The notes under the pieces: model-generated
The model's input: the letters and a program-made list of their open reading frames with translations, nothing else
Told to the model about the DNA's origin: nothing
The model's database searches: none
Position numbers and translations under genes: made by a program
Source: Catonia carolina
Taxonomy: Eukaryota > Arthropoda > Insecta > Hemiptera > Achilidae
NCBI GenBank assembly: GCA_035578175.1
Contig: JAQMRL010000002.1
Coordinates: forward strand, 129,520,171-129,584,170
DNA: 64,000 bases
Direction of reading: 5' to 3'
Shown: positions 26,901 to 39,958 of the stretch, piece after piece
Layout: each line of letters starts with the position of its first letter
How positions within the stretch are numbered: the stretch's first letter is position 1

Positions 26901-29900
26901 ATAGCGGATTGTAAGAGAACGTACTTATTGACGTATATTTACCTTCACGTATTTAATAAAGACCGACTGACAAGTGCAATATTGTCATGTATATTATAAC
27001 ACAATTTTTAGTTCCAGCTTCTATAAAGTAGAGTTCATTTGGAAAATTGGTTATCAGGACAAATCCATTTACCAGATGATCAAATCCCCAATCAATCGGG
27101 ATAATCAGCATCCCATTGTATTTCCAAACCACCAGTAATACAGTAACAGTAAACACTTACCAAATGTTTATTTCTGTTTTGCTCATTTAAATTGGTGAAA
27201 AGAAAGGGTTTTTAAGATTGAGGCCTTAATATGCATGTTAAGACAAAATGTATACAATTAAGCTAATAAAATATAAAAAAAAACTTACAACTTCTTACAA
27301 CTTCAGGCGTTTGCTTTCCACATAGCTTAGTTTAGGGTCAATTAGAAATTTTCTGTATTTTGGTCCTCAAAGTCAGTCCAATAGAGGTTGATTTTCACTC
27401 AGAGCACTATTCACTCACGACTAAAATTATGTATTTCTTTTTCATTTTCTCTTGATTAAACGTAGGTTATGTTTTTCATTACTTACATTGGCAAAAGAAA
27501 GTTAAGTGAGTGTTTCACATTAAACTTTTTCAAAAAAGAAACACCAAAAACAGGATGTCAGTCATATTTATACAGTACTTCCAAATGAAAACCACAAAAA
27601 GTAAGTTGGTCGTCCACCAGTTATGAAAAGAACAAATATTATTTGAAATATTATATCTCACCTTAAAATAGGTTTGTACACCATCCATATAGCTTTTAAA
27701 GTAGTTGACTCTTCAAACGTTTGAAATAAATCGTTACATTCTTTAGTTACATTTTCATCATACTCATATTTGAACTCAACTTTGCTTTTCAATCGTTCAT
27801 TGAGTGAATCAAATCTGAAAAAATAAAAAGTTAAAAATTTAATTACAATTACTTAAATCAAATTCGCTTAATACAATAAGCGTTGGCTGTGCCAATCTTG
27901 GCTATGAAATACAGCCAATCTTGGCTATGAAATACAGCCAATCTTGGCTATGAAATACAGCCAATCTTGGCTATGAAATACAGCCAATCTCGGCTGTGAA
28001 ATAGCATCAATTGCAATACCGATAAGGCCGGACACATCCATAGATCTAGCTAATGGTATAAGACTCATATACACGCCCACAGTTCAGTGACTTATGTGTT
28101 TTTTCAACAGAAATCCAGAAATAAACATACTATAATTTCTTTGTTGTTGTTGTTGTCATTAGGTCATCAGCTGAAAAGCTGGTTTGAACTTTTAAAGGTT
28201 TTACTAAGTGAAACGAGGAGTGAGGTGGTTTACCATTGCCTTTTTCACTGAGTAGAAAAGAATGCTTATCAGCATGCCAGCCCCTCTGAAAAGAATCTGC
28301 TTTCCAATCTGCGAATGATAACTTCATTCATCACAGGGTCTCGATGGATAATAAAATCTATTACTTTCAGAGGAGATAATTCTGACTATAATATGCTTTT
28401 CACGATTGGTAAGATCTGCTGTTCCGAGCTTTTAGACCAATCAGAACGTTTGCCAGCATTGTCAGATTGTACGAATGTATCAGCCTGACAAACATTACGT
28501 GCGTATGCATATATATGAGCCACAGTAGTTCAGTCATATCTTAAATCTCGTACGGAATATGTCGCTTATAGAGCATGTTATCATGCAATACTTTACAATA
28601 TAATCAGCTGGATGTATGTTCTAAGGTTATAATTGTTATTGAAAGACCAAAAAAAATGGCTGAAATAGATACCAGAGTTACGAGAGCAAGTATTGGCAAT
28701 GTTGCTGGCAAGTCATTGCCAAGCTACGAAGTGGGCAGGGGGCAATTCATACATTCAGAGCTCATCAACTTTGAATAATAGAATAGTGTTGTTCACACCT
28801 CTTCCTCTTCTGTTCCTAAATACTTCAGTCTTTTAATTGACTGATCATGTGAAAAGAAACAGAACTATCAAAATCGGTAAAAAAATTGGATTTTTTTAAG
28901 ATTACGGCCTTATTATGCATTTTATGAGAAAAGTGTATATAATCAAAGTTATAGGAAATTAAAAACTTACAATTTTTATTTTAAGCATTTTTCCCTACAG
29001 AGAAAAATTTAGAAAAAATACAAATTTACAACATTTACGGAACAGTTTCACATCAAAGAATAATTTTCCATATTTTTAACCTAAACAGGTTGATTTTTTA
29101 TTTTGCATCATCACTTATGATTAAAATTTTGTTATGTTTCTATTTTTTTTTGTTTTTTTTTTTGTTTAAGATCGCTTCAACAGCTTGGTCAATAGCAACT
29201 ACAGTGGGTTAAGAAACTGTAACGATGGGTTTAAGTACGTAATAATTTCCCGACCCTAGTCAAGAATCAAACCCTCAACCTCCACTTAGTAGACTAGCGC
29301 ACAAACCACTATGCCACAGACGTGGCCATTTTTCGGTTTACATTGTTTACTAATGATTAAACATAGGTTATATTGTTTATCATTTACATTGGCAGGAGAA
29401 AATCGTCTTGAGTGTTTCACACCAGATTTTCAAGATGCAGCCTTAATATGCACATTAGGGCAAAAACATGCTTAATCCACAGTTGTACAAAATTTAAAAA
29501 ACCTACACTTTTAATTAAAGCATTTTTATCTATAGGACTTTTGTTCATATATTTTCCATATTTTGTTCATTAAGAGTGGTAAAAAATGGGATTTTTTAAA
29601 AATTGCAGCCTTAGTATGCATTCTAGGACAAAAGTGTATAAAACTGAAGTTATAGAAAATTAAAAACCTACAACTTTTATTTCTAACATTATTTTCTACA
29701 GAGCTAGTTTTTATTGCCTATTACTGGCAATAGAAAGTCTAGAGAGTATTTCACACCAGATTTTTCTGTTACGATTACTCTGGGATTACAAGGTTAAATA
29801 TAATCCGGTTGGTTTCAACATATTCTGTTTATCAACAAATGAGTAGCTAAATATGATGATAATGTATAATTAAATGTTGTTTAGGTCATCAGCCGAAAAG

Positions 29901-32900
29901 CTGGTTTGAACCTCTAGAGGCTTTACTAAGTAAAACAAGGAGTGAGGTGGTTTACCATTGCCTTCCTCACTGAGTGGAAAAGTACGCTTATCAGCATGCC
30001 GGGCCCTCTGAAAAGCACAAATTTTCCACTCTGCAAATGACACCTTCACTTCATTCATCACAGGGTCTGGCTGTATAATGAAATTCATTACTTTCAGAGG
30101 AGATATCTCTGATTAGTGTCTTTTACACCTCTACCTCTTCTGTTCTTAAATGATTCAGTCATTTAATTGGCTGACCATGCGATAAGAAACAGAACTATTT
30201 ATTTTAGCCCTGCAACTAACAGATTGGGTGTAAATAATTTGACACTCCACCTGTCTGTTATGGGCAGAATTAAATGTACAATGTATAATTTAAAGTGGCA
30301 TAGCTTTACAATAGTACATACAAACACAATCTTACTTGGAAGGTTCATTTCCAGGCTCAAAGGCAGACCTTTCGTCACCGGTTTTTGTTTTTGCTTCACG
30401 TCCGCACATATATGAATCAAATTTTGCTACCAGTCGTAGAAACATTATGTTAGTTCTCATTGAACTCCCCCCCAATGCTTGAAGATCTGAACTTGCATTT
30501 ACGATTTTACTGAAACAAATAATAATGTAAATTAAAGTCTGTAAATAGAAATGAGGTGTTTAAAAAACAATGTGAATATTTTACTTCCTCTTGCCCTAAA
30601 TAAGTATACAAGAAAGGAAAGTTTTATTTTCATGTCGATTTTTCAAAATCAAGTTTTCACGGAAATACACGTTTTCAGGCACCCTAAACTCAAAAAAACA
30701 TGTTTTTAGCTATTGGTCTGTGTATGTGAACTAAAATCACAAGAACAGAATATCTCATGTAGTTAACACTTACAAATTAAGTTTGGTACCACTAGAGGAC
30801 CCTACATGAGCATTTTCATTGAAATTGGTCAACCAGAAGTGGTAGTTTATTCGTAGTTTCATTTTTATGCAATTTACTCAAAAACGGCTCTCAAAATTTT
30901 TTTTATAAATTGCATTATTAATTACATTTTTGTGCTCAACATGATAAGATAAGCACCAGGTCGGCTGAAATTTTTGAGGGTGCTTTGCTCTTGTGGTAAT
31001 AATTTTTTTTTTGTTAAGATCTGACAGGGTGCTATTTGTAATTTGTAGGAGTACAGCTGATTATTTTTTATATGTTACAGAAACATGTTTCTCAAAGTTT
31101 GTTATAAAGGTCGGTCATTTTACCCCCAAAAATTTGTAAAAAAAAATTTATGTTTGACAAATGTAGTTCCGCTGGGAAAATGTTTGTAATATACGTAACA
31201 TTTGCGTAATATCTATGTTTGCTATTTAAAAGATTGTTATGTTAAAAATTAAGACAGTCATTATGTTTTATACTATAATATATGATCAATTGCAACAGTG
31301 TGACATTCCAGCAATAATATTAATAAAATATTATTCCTGTCAAATTTCAGAATAAACTATTCCTGCCAATATTACAATACACTATTCCTGTCAAAACAAG
31401 TTATGTCTCTGACAAGTGTAATTTTAAAGGAAAACTAGAATGACACGTGTGGTTTTGCAGGAATCAACACACTTTTATAACATTTGTTGTTCTACTGAGA
31501 AAATAACGTACTACAGACATGCCAAAAACGCAGCTCAAAATTATGTTACCATAAAATGATCAGTACGTTGTTTTGACAAAAGTGATTCTAGTGGGAAACC
31601 CCACAATTATATTACAAAATTCAGGCCTATCACAAAAACATCTGACTTCTACAGGCTGTTGCCATAACCACTGTATTTTACCTAAACATTAACATAACAC
31701 TACTACATTTATTTGTATTAAAAGTGTAAATGCGTCCCTTACTCAACAATTTCAGAATATGTTCGTAATGTCTGCAGATTGTTTACAATACCACTTGACA
31801 AATTCATAAACTTCATCGAATCATTCAAAGACATACGTTGTCTTCTGTCTGTCTCAAAACGTTTTCCAATCTGTAAGGAAAATTTTATTAAAAACAAAAG
31901 TAACTTATTTAATTTTTTTCAGATAGATTATAACTATTAACGTAATGTTTTTTTTATGTTTTATGTTGTTTAAAAAACATTAAACAATTACCTCTTTTAC
32001 TGCTTTCTTTTTCTTCGATTTTTACAAGTGATTTCGCGGTACACACTGCTTCTTCAGTTAATAACATATAGTTTCTAGAAAATTTATGTGAAGATTGCAT
32101 CTTTATATATAAAATAAAAATTTTCTACAAACTACAAGTTATTTCCTGAAGAAGAGAGGCGCACCGCGAAAGAACTCATAAAAATAGAAGAAAAAGAAAG
32201 TAATAAATGATTGCATCTTCACAATAAAATTTTTCTAAAAAACCTTAAGAAGTGGTGAATTTTTACCTGAAGAAGTGGTGTACACCATGAAAGTGCTCGA
32301 AAAAATTAAAGAATAAGAAAGCAGTAAACGAGGTAAATACTTACATTAATATAGATTCTGCTGCTATGATGCTAATTAATAACTTAATAATTATAAAATT
32401 ATAACGATACACAAATAATTATATAAACTTTATATGAGGTGTGGCAATTAAATAACTGGACTGGAGCTACAAAAAATTTTTTTGATCACTAATTACATTA
32501 CAAAGTTTATCCCTACAATGTACTCTCATTGACAATCCCTTCTCATTACAATGCTCCATACAAATTTTCCATTGTTGAAAGCAATGCTAGAAGCCCGCTT
32601 CCGTCAGCTGGTTGAGAACTTCTGATGCTTTTGCTTTCAATGCTTCCATACTGTCAAATCTTATGCCCTTAAGCTTCGATTTTACCTTAGGAAATAAGAA
32701 CAAGTCACAGGGGGCCAGGTCAGACGAGTACAGACTAGGTGGGACTAGGGTGGTCCAACACAGTGACACCATATTGTGACAATTCACAAAATATTTAAAA
32801 TTAATTTTGATAAAATAAAATTTATTGCAGGGATACGACTCAGTGAGCAATGACACGATCAGGGGAACAGGTGTGATTATAAAGAAAGATATACATTTAA

Positions 32901-35900
32901 AATTTGAAAACAAAAATTGTATTGATTTAATAAGAAATATAAAATAAAACATAAAGAGTTATAAAAAATAAACAATTACAAAAGAAAAAAAAATTAAATA
33001 TAGCATAATGAATTACAGAAATAATAATGATGCATTGATAAACAAAATGAATTTAATTACAGTCTTGTGTAATATTGAAAACATGCTTCATATTACCGAA
33101 TTAGGCTCCGGCGATTTTACACTAATATAAATATACTTTTAAACTTTTACATTTTTGTTATAAATACACACATCCGCTCATCTCCATGGTTAAAGCGGGA
33201 CTGACAAAAAAGACCGCAAACAAAAAGAAGAAACGAAATAATAACAACACGCATGCGCGGGAAAACCGACCGAGACGCATACCGCGAAAGAAAATAGGGA
33301 CTAAGATAGAAACGTCACAATATTTTGCAAAGAACGTAAAGACAGAATGGGTTGGCACAATGTCTTGGTGGAGCATCCAGGAATTTGTCTACAAAAAATC
33401 GGGTCTTCATCTTGTCACTCATTCATGAAGGGTAGTCAGAACCCAGGCAGTCTCAAATAATTATTTTCACATTGTTTACTAATGATTAAACATAGGTTTG
33501 TTCATTATATACATTGGCAAGAGAAAGTCGTGTGAGTGTTTTACACCAGAGTTTTAAATATGGCCACACAACCACTTTCATTAATTCTGAATTACTTTTA
33601 CATGAATTCCTACAACAACAAAAAAATGACAAGACCAATTAATCGATATGAGATTACCTGTTTAACCACATCTTTGGTGTCCATTTCTTTAATTGCACTA
33701 GCTAGTAAGTTATCTACATCTTTAGTTGACATTTTACATAATTCTGCGTACAACACATCATCTGGTTCTCTTTCATTAACAATGCTATGCATTAACGTTT
33801 CATTACACAGTAATAACGAAATATTTTCGCGGTAAGCAGGAACTCCTTTACGCTCCTAGAAGAAAAAGACAATTAAGAGCACATTTAAAAGCAAGTCTCA
33901 ATCAATAAATAAACTTAAAAGATTAAAATAAATACATCCTGGATCTATAATAAATACATTGTCATTAGTGATAGGTTCTTAATGACTTTCATGAACTGAA
34001 ACCAAATACAATATCTGGTTTGTACAATTTTAATTATAACCAGTACTCCCATTATGTGGATGTCACTCCTATTACCACAGACTTTTTTTCATTTCTATGC
34101 TACACAAACAAATTGAATGATTAGATTATATAGTTTGGTTATTTTACAAATTTTGAGGAAGAGTTTATTAAGGAAATAATTTTTAAAGTGGAAAAGTGAA
34201 GATTATTTTGTTGCAACCTTTACTTTGTTTAAAATTACTGAACAGCACTTGTTAACACTTTACTTGTATCTTTCAATACAAAAATACACATATTTTTCTA
34301 AATAAAGAAAAAATTATTTATAAATAAAGAAACAATATCCTGTAATACTACTCACACTAAAAATTTATTTGTTAAAACATTTCCCAAAATTTGTATTAGG
34401 TCAAGTAATTTCTTTCGAGTCAGAGAAAGTGCATGATAATGAATATCATTCAATTCAAATGGATATTTGGTCGAGCACAAGATAATTTTATTTACAACAG
34501 TATGACAGTTTTGTAACAAAAACCTTTACTTACTATGATTAAACTTTGAAGTGCCAAATCTGAAGACAATAATGAATCAATGCTATGAGAACTTAAAGGC
34601 AGTTTTCTTCTTTTAATTTCTTTCTTCAGACTATTTGAATCTCTTATTAGATTTGGCACACTCAACGGTTCTAGAAAAAATCATGGACAAGTCAAAAATT
34701 GCATGATATATCCTACAAATTAATGAAAACCCCTAAACATATACAAAAAACACACAGTTAAATGCCTTCAATTTTATTAGTCAACATCTACTTTGCTATG
34801 ATCATCAATGAATCTCAATAACGAACTCTTTTAGTCGCTGTATTTAAACTTAACATGAGGTCCTTAATGTAGCATGCTCCAGAGTTCAGTCGGCTGATTC
34901 CTTACATATTTACTTCCCCAAATAAAAAAGAACAAACATTGTGCACAAAGAAGCACTCCTCTAGTTAAATTAGACAGATTTGTTGACATTAATTACTCAC
35001 CAAAATAATTAAGTTAATAAATACAGTAAAATTTGTTGTGCCCTTAGATAACAATGAGGAGGTGCCCTATCTTGCTGAAACCATATGATATTATTTGATT
35101 GCTGTCCAACATTTACTGGATGTTTGATATCCGGGCTATTGGCTATCAAGTTGTAATAAGCTTCTCGGCAAGTTGATACCTTATTATTTCTACGCCGGAT
35201 CATCATTAGTGTTTTTACCGCTGTAGGTGGTTGCTTGTGGTGCCGCAAGTTAGCGTAAACAGCAAACTTCTTACAGCGCTTGTGCAACTACGAGTGGGTA
35301 AGGTATATGATGTCTTGGCTAGTCAAAGTAGAAAGGAATCAGTATCGATCTTCTCCAAGTGGTCAACATGGAAAAAGATTGTAACACTCAATTGAGTATA
35401 CTCTTTTTGCTCTCTGCACTAACCCCTCCCTTCCCCTCACCAACTCTTCGCTTCACCAGCGACTGCTCTTCCTCGAGGAAATGATAAATGGTGTTCGCCA
35501 CGTCAGCGACTACTCCTATACGTTAGGTAGCAGTGTAGATGTATTTGCCTCACCAGCGGCCGCTCCTCCTACCAAGGCAGAAGCTCCTCCTCTCTGAGAC
35601 AGCAGCAAAGGTTACCTCTGGTTCCTTCCCCCCCTTCAAAAAGCAGTAAACGCTGCCGGATGCCTTGCCGCTCCAGTCGCAACAAGAGAACACCAGTCAT
35701 ATTCAAATGATGAGAGCTACACCCAGAGTAAAATGTGGCGTTCAAAGTGGGGCTGCCTAATACTCTACCAAAAGAGCTACAGCCAGTGTGACAAAGTTTT
35801 AAACAATTTAAATTACCAGTTTCCAAATCGCTGGATAATAGACAGAACAAGTGTTCTGAGTGACAGAATTTGTAGATTGCTCCAAACAACAGAATCAATC

Positions 35901-35930
35901 AACTTGTTGAATCAATCAAATCTAATCAAT

Positions 35931-35967
<37 letters not shown>

Positions 35968-38900
35968 GTTTAACGTCCGACTGTTCTGCAATTACTGCTA
36001 ATGCAGACGGTGAAGGATGAAATTATTATTTTGTAACGTATGAAAAGATGCCGTGCCTGAATGGGATTCGAACCCAAGACCGCATGATGAGAGGCGAGCA
36101 CGTTACCAACTGCGCCAATGCGACCGGCTAATCAATAGGAGATGTCTCTGCTGCTATTCCCTTCAGCAAATTAGTTACGAAAAACCCATGTTCGTGGAAT
36201 TACACTTAGGTTATTCCGGAATGGATCTAACAAGCATAACTTTCTACACACATTCTAAAGAGCTCTTCAAATTTATGTTCATGTTAAGAGATTTCTTGGG
36301 AAACCACTGTCAAACTGTATTTAATAATGTGGACATTCTAGTGACTGCCCAATATTTTCTAGTTTTTTATTTCCACTAATATAAGTAATCATCGGCATTA
36401 ATACCATCATCCTCTGAAGAACTCATGACTATAAATTATGCCATGTTGATTATTACATCAATTATCACTTTGCTTCAGTGGGCACAAGAGTGTTGCACCG
36501 ATAAGTCATATAAGTTGATGAAATATTGCTTTACATCATATCACCTACCGCATTGCTCTGGAGGGCACAGTGCCAAACACTGGCAATGTAGACAAAGTTT
36601 TTGATGTTGAAGCCCACATTGATATGTTTACTAATACAAGTAAGATTCATATGTAACTTACCAAAGGCACTTTCTTTATCTAGATCAATATGTTCAATTA
36701 AATCTACAAGTTCTTTAACATCATCTACAGTATCCTTAATTTGATTCACTTTATCTGAGTTTATAATTTGTTTTACTTCATTAACAAACTTCAAAAACCT
36801 AAAACAAAACCATTAATATTATTATTATATTATATTATATTATTAATAAGAACATCTCCCACTAAGTTGGTCTAGTGCTAAGTTGACGGACGGCTAGTCA
36901 ACTGTTTAGCAGTTAGTTTTCAAGAGTAAAGGCTCTAGAGTTCAAATCCTTGTAAAGGTTACTTTTACACGGATTTGAATAACAAATTGCAACGTACACA
37001 CATTAGAAATTAAAAAAAAACTATTGTGATACAAACAGCATAAGTGCAGATCTGTCCAGATTTATAATTTTTCCGCTTAAGATCCACCTGCGATTACTTA
37101 AGCAAGATAAGAGTAAACAAAGTACATCACAGACCATCTCCCTGCTTGACACCTGACTGAGGTTCAACAGGCATACATATCTGTTTGTTTACTTTCACTC
37201 TCTTCTAATGTTACACATTGCCATTCTCACAAGACATATTAGTTTACCTTGAATCCTGTATCCATAAAGTATTCAGTGCATTTGAAACCTATTGATACTA
37301 TTTAAAATCCTGTCTAAAGTCAACAAACAAAAAGTGGAGTTTTTGAAAACAAAAAATTTGGTGTAAAACATTTACATGACTTTCTCTTGCCAATGTAAAT
37401 AATTAACAATATAATCAATGTTTAATCATGACTAAAATAATGTAATATGAAATGACACCTAACCTAATTTTAATCATCAGTAAATGATACAGCAATACAA
37501 AATGACATGATAACAATACTTTCCTTCCCTACATATTCATATAGGACAAGAGAAAGTAAAAAATAAATGCAAGAGAAAGTAAAAGAGACAGAAATAAATT
37601 CAGAAAACAATTGAAGAACGTAAGTTTTTTCATAGAACAAGTTACAAAGCACAATATACCCAAGTGAAAAGATGAAAGAAAACATTTTTAGAATTAACAA
37701 AGAAAAAACTCAAGCTTCAAATTAAGAACACAATCAACAGAATTGAAGATGTAACACACTCATGGTTATTGTAGTCCTAAGGTGACTGAGATGAAAAAAA
37801 AATATTAAAAGAAAACAAAATACATACATGAACACACACAATACTTACGACTCATGATTGATAGTCGTGGTAACTTTAGAATCGTTTATATACGTAAAAC
37901 ACGTGTTATTATAGGTACACATGAAGCTCTGAAAAAATGGTAGTCCTCCAGTTGATGGCATAGCTTTCTCAGTGAAGTGACCTGTAACATATTTATAATT
38001 AATTTCTCGGTTCAGCAAATTCTCGATCAACCTAAATTAAATAATTGGGGCGACCCGATAAGCCGGGTTTTCTAAATAACAAGGAAAAAACCACATTGGA
38101 CCACTAAGTCAATCAATTTCTAGTGTTCTTCAGATAACGTATTGGTCTAGCTTTTCGATTGAGATAGTCCGATCTTTGTTTCCATATCTCATCTGTAACC
38201 TCCACCATGTGTATTTTTGCTTTTCCGTAATAAAATCTCTGTGATTTGAGATAACTATTAATTTTTACATTGTCAAATGCATCTTCAAGTGTCAGTCCAA
38301 GTTCATTGAGATCGCTCTTAATCTCTTTGATGTATCTTCCAGTAATCTTCCTGTTCAAGTTCCTGAGGCAGATCCTCAGGAACTTGTTTCAATATTTTAT
38401 CATTCAGCATTCTTAAAATGTGGAAAAGTAGGAAATCCTCCTCTTCTTCATTATGCTCAATTTCCTTATAAACAGTTTCATTAGAAGGAATTCGCCATAC
38501 CTCATTTTTTTTATAATTCTTGTTAAGGCAAGTTCTGATAATTCTGCATTTTGTTTTAATAAGTTGGTCAGTCTTAGCTTCATTATTAATTTGGAAAACA
38601 GTCTCAACGGCGTAAAGCGCCTCTGGGAGAACAAATGTTTTGTAGTGGCGGATTTTGGCATGCATTGAAAGACTTTTTTTGGATGCTTGCCAGGTTATTC
38701 CTGGCAAATAATAAAAGGTCTTTTATTATAAACAAAAATATTACTGTCCTAAAAACTTTTAATCGTACGATTAAATTGTAAAATATTTTCTGTACACTTT
38801 AATTATTTTTTCAAAAAAGTCAAAGACATTTTTTCTGGGTTTTATTTTCAATTTGTTTTCTTGCCGAAATGTCCCGCCAACGTTTAAGTTAACTAAAAGT

Positions 38901-39912
38901 ACATCAGAGGGCATTAATTCAATGGTTATGACCACCGGTTTACATTTACATGACATTGTTAAAATATCAATTTACTTCCACTATCGGGTACCTAACACTA
39001 ATTAGCCAAAGAAACATAATGAAAAATATGTTAATTCCAAGACACTACCATACCAATTCAACCACAATACTGTACTAATTGACTGTTTGCAGCAATGATT
39101 ATGTAGCAAAAAATAAACAGTACGCCTAATAGTAGGCTACCACAGCAAGGAAATTACTCATGTTGTCGGTAAAAATCCTGACTGAAGAGCTGAACGTCAT
39201 GTATGCATACTTTATGTGCTATAAATTGCAATGCAGCCTGCTTAAACAGTATTTTGTAGAAAAATTACATTAAAATACTGAGTATTTTTTGACGTTTCAG
39301 ATAACCCGGGTTTCAGTTATCCCAGATTCGGATAACTAATAATACTATGAAATATTGAAATTGGAGTGGTTCGATCATGTGATGAAAGGCAAGAAATATA
39401 GAATACTCTAGAATTTAAATACAGGGAATAGATAAGAGGGTAACCATGGGTGATCGACAAAACTGAAATGGCCTTGGTGGTTGCTGATGATCTCTGAGGA
39501 CAAGGCACCTGAAGAGAAAAAGAATGTTAGTATCCATTTCCCAATTGCACTCTTTGATCAACTTTCGAGTCACATACTCTACATCGTATTCATCCTGTTC
39601 ATTGTGTCAAATTTTAGATTTTTGCCTTGAATAACCATACCACGACCATACCAATTTGGTACAGTCATGCACGTCGAATGGGCGAGGAAAGGTGGTCAAA
39701 AAGGATCTTTAACAACCAGCAAGCCGTTTGGAGGAAGAGAGGGAGACACTGCAAAACTAGGAAAGAAAGGGTGAGAGAGTTTATGCAGCACAGAAGGCTG
39801 GAGAAGGAGGACTGGTGTAACAGACCGACCTTTAGATTGAGGTGTGGGATGTGGCACCAGCTGTAGGATCCCGACTTAAAGTAAAGTTAAAGTAAGACTT
39901 GAATATCCCAAA

Positions 39913-39958
<46 letters not shown>

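Noticed and set aside
27890..28004. Regularly spaced direct repeats suggesting a CRISPR array
   Set aside because: Units abut without spacers and lie in a eukaryotic intron; it is a short tandem repeat.
33186..33428. Lys/Asn-rich 80-codon frame
   Set aside because: Low-complexity composition, no start context or homology; the opposite strand contains a mariner-like scrap.
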